From Cherax quadricarinatus (taxonomy: Eukaryota; Arthropoda; Malacostraca; Decapoda; Parastacidae), in assembly GCF_038502225.1 (NCBI RefSeq), contig NC_091368.1, forward strand, positions 21,515,485-21,579,484: a stretch of 64,000 nt of DNA. The letters are read 5' to 3'. Made by a program: the position numbers and the translations under genes. The notes under the pieces are model-generated. The model saw only the letters and a list, made by a program, of their open reading frames with translations. It made no database searches and was not told the DNA's origin. Shown piece by piece: positions 43,401 to 57,000 of the stretch (the stretch's first letter is position 1; each line of letters begins with the position of its first letter).

Positions 43401-46400
43401 ATCCTAGCCTATCCCACACTGGTCTAGGCTCTCTGCTTATCCTAGCCCATCCCACACAATCCTAGACTTTTAAATCCTGTCCTATCCTGTCCCACAATAA
43501 CCTAGAGTCCTAGACTATCGCAGCCAATCCTAGCCTTTCCCACACTATGCTAGACATTCCTAGCCTATCACACACTATCCTAGGCTTTCCGGCACTATCC
43601 AAGCATATCCTACATTATCCAAGCCTATCCCACAATATCCTAGGCTATCCTAGCCCTTCCCAAGCTATCATAGGCTATCCTACCCAATCCTACAAAATCC
43701 TAGCTGGCCTACAGTATCCTAGCCTATCCTACACTTTCCAAGGCTATCCTACCGCATCCTAGCCTATCCCCCAATATCCTAGGCTATCCTACAGTATCTC
43801 GCACTATCCTAGCCTCCTAAGGTATCGTACCCTGTCTCTCACTATCCTAAGCTATCCTACTTTATACTAGCCTATCCCACACTATCATAGGTTATCCTAC
43901 CCTATCTTAGCCTATACCACACTATCCTAGGCTATCCTACCCTATCCTAGCTTCTCACAGTATTCAAGGCCACTCTAGCCTATCCCACACTATCCTAGGC
44001 TGTCCTCCCCTATCCTAGGTTATCCCACACTATCCCGCAAATTCCTAGGCAATCCTACCATATCCTAGCCTATCCCACACTATCCTAGGCTATCCTGCCC
44101 TTTCCTAGCCTATGGGACACTAACCTTGGTTATACTACCCTATCATAGAATATCCCACACTATCCTAGGTTATTCTACCCTTTTCAACACTATCTTAGGC
44201 TGTCCTACCATATCCTATCCAATCCCACACTATCCTAGGCTATCTTAGCCTATGCCACACTATCCTGGGCCATCTTTCCCTATTCTAGGCTATCCGACAT
44301 TATCCTAGGCCATCCTTCCCTATCCTAGCCTATCCCACACTGTCCTAGGCTATCCTTACCTATCCTAGCCTATCAATCACTGTCCTAGGATTTCCTACTC
44401 TATTTTAGTCAATTCCACAATATCCTAGGCTATCCTACAGTATCCTAGCACATCCCAAACTCTTCTAGGCTATCCTAGCCTATTCCACTCTATCCCAGCA
44501 AATCGTAGCCCGTCCTAATCTATCCTAGGTTATCCTAGCCTATCCCACACTGTCTTAGGCTCTCTGCTTATCCTAGCCCATCCCACAATCCTAGACTTTT
44601 AAATCCTGTCCTAGCCTGTCCCACAATTACCTAGACTATCGCAGCCAATCCTAGCCTTTCCCACACTATGCTAGATCTTCCTAGCCTATCACACATTATC
44701 CTAGCCTATCCTAGCCTATCCCTCACTATGCTAATCTGCCCTATTTCACACTATCCTAGGCTTTCCAACACTATCCAAGCATATCCTACATTATCCAAGG
44801 CTATCATACCCTATCCTAGTCTATCCCACACAATCCTAGGCTATCCTACCCTATCCTAGCCCACACAATCCTAGGCTATCCTACCCTATTGTAGCCTATC
44901 CCCCACAATCCTAGGCTATCCTAACCTATCCTACACTATTCTAGGCTATCCTAATCAGTTCTATCCCACACTACCCTAGGCTATCGTAATCGATCCTATC
45001 CCACACTATACTAGGCTATCTGACCCTACCCAAGCCTATCCTAGGCTATCCTGCCCTGTCCTAGCCTATCCCACACTATCACAGGGTGTCCTAACCTATT
45101 CTAGCCGATCCAACTATCCTAGGCAATCCTACCCTATCCAAGCCTATCCCACACTATCCTAGGCTATCTTACCCTATCCTAGTCTATCGCACATTATCCT
45201 AGCCTATCCTACAATATCTTAGCCTATCCCACACTATCCTAGGCTATCCTATCCTAGCCTATCCCACTATTCTAGCCTATCCCACTATCCTAAGCTACCC
45301 TCTCCTAGGCTATCTCACGCTGTCCTAAACTATCCTACCCTGTCCCTCACTATCCTAGGCTATGCTACTTTATGCTAGCCTATTTCACACTATCCTAGCA
45401 TATCCTAGCCTATACCACACTATCCTAGGTATCCTACCCTATCGTAGCCTCACACACTATCCTTGGCTACCCCAATCTATCCTAACCCACACTATCCCAG
45501 GCTATCCGACCCTAACCTATCCTATTCTACAGTATCCTAGGCTATCCTATCCCACATCCTAGAGTGTCCTACACTATTCTAGCCGATCCCAAACTATCCT
45601 AGGCAATCTTACCCTATCCAATCCTATCCCTCAGTACCCTATCCTAGCCTATCGCACACTATCCAAGGCTATCCTATCCTATCTTAGACTTAACCACACT
45701 ATCCTAGGCTATCTTACCCCTTCTTACACTATCCTAGGCTATCCTTCCGTATCCTAGCCTATCCCACACTATTCTAGGCCATCCTACCATTTCCCACACT
45801 ATCCTAGGCTATCCTACCCTTTCCCACTATCCTAGGCTATCCTACAGTATCCTAGCTTATCCCACACTATTCTATCCTACCCTATTCCACACTATCCTAA
45901 GCTATCCTGCCCTGTCCCTCACTATCCTAGGCTATCCTACCCTATCCTAGCTTATCCCACAGCATTCAAGGCTACTCTTGCCTATCCCACACTATCCTCC
46001 CCTATCCTAGCCTATCGCACACTATCCTAGATTATCCTATCCCCTCAATTTCCTAGGCTATCCTACCATATCCTAACCTATCCCCCATCCTATGCTATCC
46101 TACTCTTTCCTAGCCTATACCACACTATCTTAGGCTATCCCACCCTATCATAGCCTATCCCACACTATTCTATGCTATCCTAGGTTATCACCCACTATCC
46201 TAGGCTATCCTTGCCTATCCCACACTATCCTAGCCTCTCCCACACTATCCTAGGCTACCCTATCCTAAGCTATCCCACACTGTCCTAAGCTATCCTACCC
46301 TGTCCCTCACTATCCAAGGCTATCCTACCTTATCTTAAACTATACCACACTATCCTAGGCTATCTTAGCCCTTCTTACACTATCCTAGGCTATCCTTCCG

Positions 46401-46768
46401 TATCCTAGCCTATCCCACACTATTTTAGGCTATCCTAGCTATTCTATCCTACCCTATTCCACACTATCCAAAGCTATCCTACCCTGTCCCTCACTATCCT
46501 AGGGTACTCTATCCTAGCTTATCCCACAGTATTCTAGGCTACCCTTGCCTATCCCACACTATCCTCCCCTATCCTAGCCTATCGCACATCCTAGGCTATC
46601 CTATCCCCACAATTTCCTAAGCTATCCTACCATATCCTAACCTATCCCACATCTTATGCTATCCTACTCTTTCCTAGCCTATACCACACTATCTTAGGCT
46701 ATGCCACCCTATCATAGCCTAACCCACACTATTCTATGCTATCTTAGGTTATCACCCGCTATCCTAGG

Positions 46769-47449
46769 CTAGAAAAATGACAGGATGGATAATGAGAACC
46801 TTCAAAACTAGGGAGGCCAAGCCCATGATGACACTCTTCAGGTCACTTGTTCTATCTAGGCTGGAATATTGCTGCACTCTAACAGCACCTTTCAAGGCAG
46901 GTGAAATTGCCGACCTAGAAAATGTACAGAGAACTTTCACGGCGCGCATAACGGAGATAAAACACCTCAATTACTGGGAGCGCTTGAGGTTTCTAAACCT
47001 GTATTCCCTGGAACGCAGGAGGGAGAGATACATGATTATATACACCTGGAAAATCCTAGAGGGACTAGTACCGAACTTGCACACGAAAATCACTCACTAC
47101 GAAAGCAAAAGACTTGGCAGACGATGCACCATCCCCCCAATGAAAAGCAGGGGTGTCACTAGCACGTTAAGAGACCATACAATAAGTGTCAGGGGACCGA
47201 GACTGTTCAACTGCCTCCCAGCACACATAAGGGGGATTACCAACAGACCCCTGGCAGTCTTCAAGCTGGCACTGGACAAGCACCTAAAGTCAGTTCCTGA
47301 TCAGCCGGGCTGTGGCTCGTACGTTGGTTTGCGTGCAGCCAGCAGCAACAGCCTGGTTGATCAGGCGCTGATCCACCAGGAGGCCTGGTCACAGACCGGG
47401 CCGCGGGGGCGTTGACCCCCGAAACTCTCTCCAGGTAAACTCCAGGTAT
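46769..47449 (+). mobile_element. Family C LINE, 5'-truncated, inside the satellite
   Basis: A 680-bp 3' fragment of a LINE, from the end of the reverse transcriptase region to the tail ...ctctccaggtaaactccagg. It is the best preserved family C copy in the window. Satellite resumes directly on both sides. It lies close to the axis of the large inverted repeat of the array. Confidence 0.92.
46777..47415 (+). pseudogene. Family C LINE, C-terminal part of ORF2
   Basis: An open frame of 212 residues without its N-terminal domains: MTGWIMRTFKTREAKPMMTL, RLEYCCTLTAPFKAGEIADL, LYSLERRRERYMIIYTWKIL, SVRGPRLFNCLPAHIRGI, and a final stretch translated from the conserved tail. The catalytic part of the polymerase is missing, so the product would have no enzyme activity. 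This C-terminal block is what remains in most 5'-truncated copies. The lack of stops suggests a fairly young insertion. Confidence 0.85.
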
Positions 47450-48013
47450 TCCACTATCCTAGCTTATCCCACTATCCTAGGCTATCCTAACCCTCCCCAC
47501 AATTTCCTAGGCTATCCTACCATATCCAAGCCTATCCCACACTATCCTAGGCTATCCTACCCTTTCGTTGCCTGTAGCACACTATCCTAGGCTATACTAC
47601 CCTATCATAGCCTATCCCACATTATTGTAGGCTAGTCTAGGTTATCCCACACTATCCTAGGCTCTCCTACCTTATCCTAGACACTCCAACATTTTCCTAG
47701 CCTATCCCACACTATCCTAGGCCATCCTTCCCTATCCTAGCCTATCCCACACTATCCTTAGCTATCCTTACCTACCCTAGCCTATCACTCACTGTCCTAG
47801 GCTATCCTACAGTATCCTAGCACCCTCACTCTTCTAGGCTATCCTAGCCTATTCCACTATCCCAGCAAATCGTAGCCCATTCTAATTTATCCTAGGTTAT
47901 CCTATTGTATCCCACTGTCCTAGGCTATCTCATCCTGTTTCACACTATCCTAGGCTACCCCAGCTTATCCCACACTATCCTAACCTGTCCCACATTGTTT
48001 TAGGACATCCCAG

Positions 48014-48038
48014 CCTCTCCTACATAGCTTAGGAGAGG
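48014..48038. repeat. Hairpin at the main strand reversal
   Basis: cctctccta (48014-48022) and taggagagg (48030-48038) are complementary around catagct. The array changes from C-rich to G-rich top strand exactly here. Confidence 0.9.
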
Positions 48039-51000
48039 ATAGCTTAGGATAGTGTGGAATAGGGTAGGAGAGAATAGTGTGGGATAGGCTAGGATACTGT
48101 AGGATAGTCTAGGATAGTGTGGGAAAGGCTCGGATGGGCTAGAATAGTGTGGAATAGGATAGGAAACGGAAGGATAGCCTAGGATAGTATAAGAAGGGCT
48201 AAGATAGCCTAGGATAGTGTGATATAGTATAGGATTGCCTTGGATAGTGTGCGATAGGCTAGGATAAGGTACTGATAGGGTAAGATTGCCTAGGATAGTT
48301 TGGGATCGGCTAGAATAGTGTAGGACACTAAGATAATGTAGGATAGGGTAGGATAGCGTAGGATACTGTAGAATAGGATAGAGTCGGATAGCCTGGGATA
48401 GTGTGGGATAGGATAGACCGGGGTAGCCAAGGATAGTGTGAGTGAGGCTAGGATAGGATACCTAGGATAGTGTGGTATACGCTAGGATATGCTAGGATAG
48501 TGTGAAATAGGCTAGTATAAAGTAGCTTAGCCTAGGATAGTGAGGGACAGGGTAGGATAGTTTAGGACAGTGTGAGATAGCCTAGGAGAGGGTAGCTTAG
48601 GATAGTGGGATAGGCTAAATAGTGTGGGATAGGCTAGAATAGGACAGTGTGGGATAGGGTAGGATAGTCTAGGATAGTGAGGGATAGGGTGGGATATCCT
48701 TGGAAAGTGTGGGATAGGCTAAGATAGCCTAGGATAGTGTTGGATAGGCTAAGATATTGTAGGATAGGCTAGGATAATGTGCGATAGGATAAGGTAGGAT
48801 AGCCTAGGGTAGTGTGCGATAGGCTTGGATAGGGTAGGATTGCCTAGGATAATGTTGGATCGGCTAGAATAGGGTAGGACACCCTATGATAGTGTGGGAT
48901 AGGCTAGGACAGGGCAGAATAGCCTAGGATAGGTTTGGGTAGGGTCAGATAGCGTATTATAGTGTGGGATAGGATCAATTAGGATAGCCTAAGGTAGTGT
49001 GGGATAGGACTGATTAGGATAGCCTAGAATAGTGTAGGATAGGTTAGGATAGCCTAGGATTGTGGGGGATAGGTTACAATAGGGTAGGATAGCCTAGGAT
49101 TGTGCTAGGATAGGGTAGGATAGCATAGGATTGTGTGGGATAGACTAAAATAGTGGGATAGACTAAAATAGTGTGGGATAGGCTAGGATAGTGTGAGATA
49201 GGCTAGGATAGCCTTGGATAATGTAGGGTATGCTTGGATAGTGTCGGAAAGCCTAGGATAGTGTGGAATAGGGCAGATTAGCATAGTGAGGGATAGGTTA
49301 GGATAGGGTAAGATAGCCTAGGATAATGTGTTTTAGGCTAGGAAGATCTAGCATAGTGTGGGAAAGGCTAGGATTGGCTGCGATAGTCTAGGACTCTAGG
49401 TAATTGTGGGGCAGGCTAGGACAGGATTTAAAAGCCTAGGATTGTGTGGGATGCGCTAGGATAAGCAGAGCCTAAGTGTGGGATACGCTAGGATAACCTA
49501 GGATAATTAGGACGGGCTACGATTTTCTGGGATAGAGTGGAATAGGCTAGGATAGCCTAGAAGAGTTTGGGATGTGCTAGGATACTGTAGGATAGCCTAG
49601 GATAATGTGGAATTGGCTAAATTAGAGTAGGAAATCCTAGGACAATGAGTGATAGGCTAGGATAGGTAAGGATAGCATAGGATAGTGGGATAGGAAGGAT
49701 AGGGTAGGATAGCCTAGGACAGTGTGGGATAGACTAAGATAGGGAAGGATGGCCTAGGATAGTGTCGGATAACCTAGAATAGGGAAAGCTGGCCTAGGAT
49801 AATGTGGGATAGGTTAAAATAGCCTAGGAAATTGTTGGAGTGGCTAGGATAAGGTAGGAGAGCTTAGGATAGTGTGGTATAGGCTAAGATAGCCTTGGAT
49901 AGGATATGGTAGGACAGCCTAAGATAGTATTGAACAGGGTAGGATAACCTAGGATAGCCTAGAATAGTGTGGGATAAGCTAGAGTGGCCTTGAATACTGT
50001 GAGAAGCTAGGATAGGGTAGGATAGCCTTGAATAGTGTGGTATAGGCTAAGATAGGGTAGGATAGCCTATGATAGTGTGGGATAGGCTAGTATAAAGTAG
50101 GATAGCCTAGGAGAGTGAGGGACAGGGTAGGATAGCTTAGGATAGTGTGGGATAGCTTAGGTAGGGTAGACTAGGAGTGTGGGATATTCTAGGATACGGT
50201 AGGATAGCCTAAAATGGTGTGGTATAGGTGAGGATAGGTTAGGATAGCCTAGGATTGTGTGGAATAGGCTAGTATAAAATAGGATAGCCTTGGATAGTGA
50301 GGGACAGGGTACGATACCTTAGGAGGCTAGTATAGTGTGGGATAGGCTAGTATAAAGTAGGATAGCCTAGCATAGTGAGGGATAGGGTAGGATAGCTTAG
50401 GAGGCTATTATAGCGTGGGATAGGCTAGGATAGTGTGAAATAGGGTAGTATAGCCTACGATAGTGTGGGATAGGCTAGGAAAGGGTAGGATATCATAGGA
50501 AAGTGGGGGATATGATAGGATAGCATAGGATATTGTGCGATAGGCTAAGATAGTAAAGGATAGGATAGTATAGGCTAGAATAGTAAAGGATAGGATAGTA
50601 TAGGGTAGGATAGCCTAGGATAGGGAAATATGGCCTAGAATAATGTGGGATAGGTTAAAATAGCCTAGGAAATTGTTGGAGTGGCTAGGATAAGGTAGGA
50701 GAGCCTAGGATAGTGTGGCATAGGCTAAGACAGCCTTGGATAGGATATTGTAGGACAACCTACGATAGTGTTGGACAGGGTAGGATAACCTAGGATAGTG
50801 TGGGATAGGGTAGTATAGCCAAGGATAGTGTCCCATAGGCTAGGAAAGGGTAGGATAGCCTTGGATAATGTGGTATAGGCTAAAATAGGGTAGGATAGCC
50901 TATAATAGTGTGGGATAGGTTTGTATAAAGTAGGATAGCTTAGGATAGTGTGGGATAGCCTAGGATAGGGGAGGACAGCCTAGGATAGTGTGGGATAGGC

Positions 51001-52345
51001 TAGTATAAAGTAGGATAGCTTAGGATAGTGTGGGATAGCCTAGGATAGGGGAGGACAGCCTAGGATAGTGTGGGATAGGCTAGAGTGGCCTTGAATACTG
51101 TGAGAAGCTAGGATAGTGTAGGATAGCCTAGGATAGTGTGGTATAGGCTAAGATAGGGTAGGATAGCCTATAATAGTGTGGGATAGGTTAGTATAAAGTA
51201 GGATAGCTTAGGATAGTGTGGGATAGCCTAGGTAGGGTAGGGTAGCCTAGGAGTGTGGGATAGGCTAGTATAAAGTAGGATAGCCTAGGATAGTGAGGGA
51301 CAGGGTACGATACCTTAGGAGGCTAGGATAGTGAGAGGCTAGGATAGTGTGAAATAGGGTAGTATAGCCTAGGATATTGTGGGATAGGCTAGGATAGGAT
51401 ACCCTAGGATAGTGGGGGATATGATAGGATAGCATAAGATATTGCGGGATAGGCTAGGATAGCCTAGAATAGTAAAGGATAGGATAGTATAGGGTAGGAT
51501 AGCATAGGGTAACCTAGGGTAGTGTGGGACAGGCTAGGATAGTGTGAGACAGGCTAGGATACTGTAGGATAGCCCTGGGAAGTGTGGGATAGGCTAGAAT
51601 ACTGTAGGCCAGCTTAGGATATTGTGGGATTGGGTAGGATAGCCTATGATAGCTTGGGAAGGGCTAGGATAGCCTAGGATATTGTGGGATAAGCTAGTAT
51701 AAAGTAGGATAGTGAGGGACAGGGTGGGATAGCTTATGATAGTGTGGGATAGCCTAGGTATGGTAGCCTAGGAGTGTGGGATATTCTAGGACACGGTAAG
51801 ATAGCCTAAAATAGTGTGGTATAGGCGAGGATAGGCTAGGATAGCCTAGGATTGTGGGGGATAGGCTAGTATAAAGTAGGATAGCCTAGGATAGTGAGGG
51901 ACTGGGTACGATACCTTAGGAGGCTAGGTTAGTATGGAATAGGCTAGGATAGCCTAGGATGGTGTGGGATAGGCTAGTATAAAGAAGGATAGCCTAGCAT
52001 AGTGAGGGATAGGGTAGGATAGCTTAGGCTAGGATAGCGTGGGATAGGCAAGGATAGTGTGAAATAGGGTAGTATAGCTTAGGATAGTGTGGGATAGGAT
52101 AGGATATCCTAGGATAGTGGGGGATATGATAGGATAGCATAGGATATTGAAGAATAGGCTAGGATAGCCTAGAATGGCAAGGGATAGGGTAGTATAGGGT
52201 AGGATAGCCTAGGATAGTGAGGGACAGGGTAGGATAGCCTAGGATAGTGAGGGACAGGGTAGGATAGCCTAGGGTAGGGTAATGTGGGATAAGCTAGGAA
52301 AGGATTAGGTAGCCTAGGATACTGTGGAATAGGCTAGGATTCTCT

Positions 52346-52523
52346 CTCAGTAGTAGTAACCAGTTTTAGTATATGTACTGCCGAAGGGGGTCTTTGAATA
52401 CTGCTGTGGTCAGCACAATATGAATACAGACAGTGATTCACGCAGAGACGGTTGGTAGTGAGTCATCTACTGGTACACTGGTTACTGGTAACTGGTTACT
52501 GGTAACTGGTTACTACTACTGAG
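52346..52523. mobile_element. MITE-like element with 19-bp terminal inverted repeats
   Basis: The 178-bp non-satellite insert begins CTCAGTAGTAGTAACCAGT (52346-52364) and ends with its exact complement (52505-52523). The right half has subterminal ggttactggtaact repeats. The flanks share only tctct (52341-52345 and 52525-52529), offset by one base, so the target-site duplication and the superfamily are uncertain; an 8-bp hAT-type duplication is possible but imperfect. It has no coding capacity. Confidence 0.85.
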
Positions 52524-54039
52524 ATCTCTAGGGTAGTGTGGATAGGCTAGGAGAGGGTAGGAGAGCCTAGGATAGTGTGGGTAGGCTAGGATAGGACAGC
52601 CTAGGATAGTGTGGGATACTGTAGGATAAGGTAGTATAGCCTAGGATAGTATGGGAAGAGCTAGGATAAGGTAGGATAGCCTAGGATAGAGTTTAAAATA
52701 GGCTAGGGAAGCCATGAATAGTGTGGAATAAGCTAGGATAGGGTAGGCTAGGATAGTGTAGAATAGACTAGGATAGTGTGGGATAGGCTAGGATAGGGTA
52801 ATATAGTCTCGGATAGTGTAATGTAGAACAGGACAGGGTAGGATAGCCTACGATAGTGTTGGATAGGTTAGGATACCTTAGGATAGCCTAGGATAGTGTG
52901 GAAAGAGCTAGGATAGTGTTGGATAAGCTAGGGTACGGTAGGATAACCTAGGGCAGTGTGGGATAGGCTAGGAAAACCATTAATAGTGGGATAATCTAGG
53001 ATAGGCTAGGAAAGTGTGGTTTAGGCTCGGATAGAGTAGAATAGCCTAGGATAGTGTGGGATAGGCTAGGATACCCTAGGAAAATGTGGCATAGGCGAGG
53101 ATAGCCTAGGACTGTGGGATATTGTAGGATAGCCTAGGGTAATGTGCAATAGGCTAGGATAGCGTAGGATAGTGTGGCATAGGCTTGGATAGGGTAGGAT
53201 TGCCTAGGATATTGTGGGATCGTCTAGAATAGTGTAGGACACCCTAGGACAGTGTGGGATAGGCTAGGATAGCGCAGGATAACCTAGGATACCGTAGGAT
53301 TGGCTTGGATAGCCTAGGATGTGGGATAGGATCGATTAGGAAAGCCTAGGATAGTGTGGGATAGGCTAGGATAAAGTAGGATATACTAGGATTGTGTGGG
53401 ATAGGCTAGGATAGCCTAGGATTGTGTGGGATAGGCTGGCATAGGGTAGGACAACCTAGAATAGTGTGGGATGTGCTAAAATATGGCAGGATAGCCTAGG
53501 ATTGTGGGATAGGCTAGGATTGGGTAGGATAACCTAAAATAGTGTGGGATAGGCTAGGATAGCCTAGGATATTGGGGATAAGGTAGGAAAGCCTAGAATA
53601 GTGTGGGATAGAATAGGATAGCCTTGGAAAGTGCGGAATAGGCTAGGATCCTGCAGGATAGCCTAGGATGTTGTGGGATAGGCTAGGATAGCCTAGGATA
53701 GTTTGGGAAGGGCTAGGGTAGCCTAGGATATTGTGGGATAGGTTAGGATACGGTAGGATAGCCTAGCATAATGTAGGATAGGCTTGGATAGGTTCGGATA
53801 GCCTAGGATAGTGTGGGATAGGGCAGATTAGGATAGTGAAGGATAGTCTAGGATAGGGTAGGATAGCCTAGGATTGTGTGGTAGAGGCTAGGATAACCTA
53901 GCATTGTGTGGTAGAGGCTAGGATAACCTAGCATTGTGTGGGATAGGCTAGGATACCCTTGGATATTGTTGGATAGGCTAAGAAATCTTAGGATCATGTT
54001 GGAAAGTCTAGGATAGGTTGCGATAGTTAGGTTAGGATA

Positions 54040-54081
54040 CTATCTTAGACAATACTAGTAGGCTAGTATTGTCTAAGATAG
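54040..54081. repeat. 19-bp perfect palindrome in the satellite
   Basis: ctatcttagacaatactag (54040-54058) and its exact complement (54063-54081) flank tagg. The arms contain acaatac, which is not typical satellite sequence. Confidence 0.95.
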
Positions 54082-57000
54082 CGTTGAATAGGCTAGGATA
54101 AGCAGAGATAGCCTAAGACTGTGTGGGATAGGACTGAATAAGCTAGGATACATTAGGATTGGCTTTGATAACCTAGGATACTGTGTAATATGCTTGGATA
54201 GTTTGGGATAGCCAAGGATAGTGTGGGATAGGCTACGAAAGGCTGGAAATAGCCTAGAATGAATTGGGATAGGACAGTATGAGATAGGCTGGGATAGCCT
54301 ACGATAGTGAGGGATAGACTCCGATATCAAAGCATAGTTTGCAATATTCTAGGGTAGCCTAAAGTTGCGTAGGATTGGTTAGAATAGCCTAAGATGGTGT
54401 GGGATAGGCTAGAATAGCTTAGAATAGTATGCAATAAGCTAAGATAGGCTAAGATAGACTAGTATAGTGTGGGTTGTTCTAAGACAGCCTAAGATTGTTT
54501 GGGAAAATATAGGCTAGTCATTGATAGTGTGGGATAGGCTTTGATAGCCATGGATAATGTGCGATAGGCTAGGAAAGTCTAGGATAGTGTGAGAAAGGCT
54601 AGGATTGGCTGCGATAGTCTAGGTTATTGTGGGACAGGCTAGGATAGGATTTGATAGTCTAGGATTTTGTGGGATAGGCTAGGATAACCTAGGATACATT
54701 ATGATGAGCTACGATTTGATGGGATAGAATGGAATAGGCTAGGATAGTCTAGAAGAGTGTGGGATGTGCTAGGATACTGTAGGATACCCTAGGATATTGT
54801 GGAATTGGCTAAAATATAGTAGGATAGCGTAGGGCAGTGTGGGATGGGCTAGGATAGGGAAGGATGGCCTAGGATAGTGTGGGATAGGCTAGGATAGCCT
54901 AGGATAGTGTGGGATAGGCTAGGGAAGAACAGCCTAGGATAGTGTGGGATAACTTAGGATAGCCTAGAATAGTGGGATAGGCTATGATAGGGTAGTATAG
55001 CGTAGGATAGTGTGGGATAGGCTAAGATATGGTAGCATAGCCTAGGAAATTGTGGGAATTGCTAGGATAGAGTAGGATAGTGTGGGATAGGGTAGGATAG
55101 CCTATGATAGTGTAGAATAGGCTACGATAGGGTAGGACAGCCTAGAACAGTGTGGGATAGGATAGGAAAGGATGGCCTGGGATAGTGTGGGACAGGCTAG
55201 GATAGGGAGGGATGGCCTAGGATAGTGTGGGATAGGCTAGGATAGCCTAGGATAGTGTGGGATAAGCTAGGAGATGTAGGACAGAGTAGGATAGTGTGGG
55301 ATAGGGTAGGATAACCTAGGATAAAGGGATAACCTAGGATAGCCTAGAATAGTGTGGGATAGGTTATGGTAGGGTAGTATAGCCTAGGATAGTTTGGTAT
55401 AGGATAGGAAAGGGTAGGAAAGCCTTGGATAGTGTGGGATAGGCTATGATAGCCTAGGATAGTGTGGGATAAGCTAGGAGATGTAGGACAGAGTAGGATA
55501 GTGTGGGATAGGGTAGGATAACCTAGGATAAAGGGATAACCTAGGATAGCCTAGAATAGTGTGGGATAGGTTATGGTAGGGTAGTATAGCCTAGGATAGT
55601 TTGGTATAGGCTAGGATGGGGTAGGACAGCCTAGGATAGTGTGGGATAGGATAGGTAACCTAGGATAGTGTGGGATAGGCTAGGGAAGAACAGCCTAGGA
55701 TAGTGTGGGATAACTTAGGATAGCCTAGAATAGTGGGATAGGCTATGATAGGGTAGTATAGCGTAGGATAGTGTGGGATAGGCTAATATATGGTAGCATA
55801 GCCTAGGAAATTGTGGGAATTGCTAGGATAGACTAGGATAGTGTGGGATAGGGTAGGATAGCCTATGATAGTGTAGAATAGGCTAGGATAGTGTGGGATA
55901 GGATAGGTAACCTAGGATAGTGTGGGATAACCTAGGATAGCCTAGATTCGTGTGGCATAGGCCATGGTAGTGTAGTATAGCCTAGGATAGTGTGGTAGGA
56001 TATGGTAGGATAGCCTAGGAAATTGTGGGAATTGTTAGGAAAGCCTAGGATAGTGTGGAATAGGGTAGGATAGCCTTGGACAGTGTGGGATAGGCTAGAA
56101 TAGGGTAGGATAGCCTAGGACTGTGGGATAGGCAAGGATAGGGAAGGATGGCCTAGGATAGTGTCGGATAGGCTAGGATTGCCTAGGAAAATGTTAGAGA
56201 GGCCAGGATAAGGTAGGAGAGCCTAGGATAGAGTGGGAAAGGCTAGGAAAGGGTAGGATAGCCTTGGATAGTGTGAGATAGGCTAAGATAGTGTGGGATA
56301 GCATAAGTTATTGTAGTATAGCCTAGGATAATGTGCGATAGGGTAGGATAGCCTAGGATAGTGGGATAGTGTAGGATAGTGTGGGATAGGCTAAGACAGC
56401 CTAAGATAGTGTGGGATAGGCTAAGATATTGTAGGTTAGCCTATGATGTGCTATAGGCTACGATACGGTAGGATAGCCTAGGGTAGTGTGGGATAGGCTT
56501 GGATAGGTTAGGATTGCGAAGGATAGTGTGGGATCGGCTAGAATAGTGTAGGACACCCTAGGATATTGTGTGTGACAGGCTCGGACAGGGTAGGATAGCC
56601 TAGGATAGTGTAGGATAGGCTTGAGTAGGGTCGGATAGCCTAGAATAGTGTGGGATAGGATTGACTAGGATAGCTTGGGATAGTGTGGGATAGGCTACGA
56701 TAGGGTAGGATAGCCTAGGATTGTGTGGGATAGGCTAGGATAGGGTAGGATAGCCCAGGATTGTGTGGGATAGGGTAGGATAGCCCAGGATTGTGTGGGA
56801 TAGGACAGGATAGCCCAGGATTGTGTGGGATAGGACAGGATAGCCCAGGATTGTGTGGGATAGGCTGGGATAGAGTAGGATAACGTAGAATAGTGTGGGA
56901 TAGGCTTGGATAGGGTAGGATTTCCTAGGAAAGTGTGGGATTGGCTAGAATAGTGTAGGACACCCTAGGATAGTGTGATAGGCTCGGACAGGGTAGGATA

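Larger units (their letters stand above)
40416..48010 (+). repeat. Satellite subregion with 40-bp higher-order unit
   Basis: The frequent order is CTATCCTAGG, CTATCCTACC, CTATCCTAGC, CTATCCCACA. Longer direct duplications are visible, for example 43231-43560 again at 44365-44690, and 45700-45920 again at about 46330-46500. A family C LINE fragment lies at 46769-47449. Confidence 0.85.

Noticed and set aside
46764..47279. Minus-strand ORFs inside the family C fragment
   Set aside because: Shadows of the 212-residue plus-strand LINE frame.
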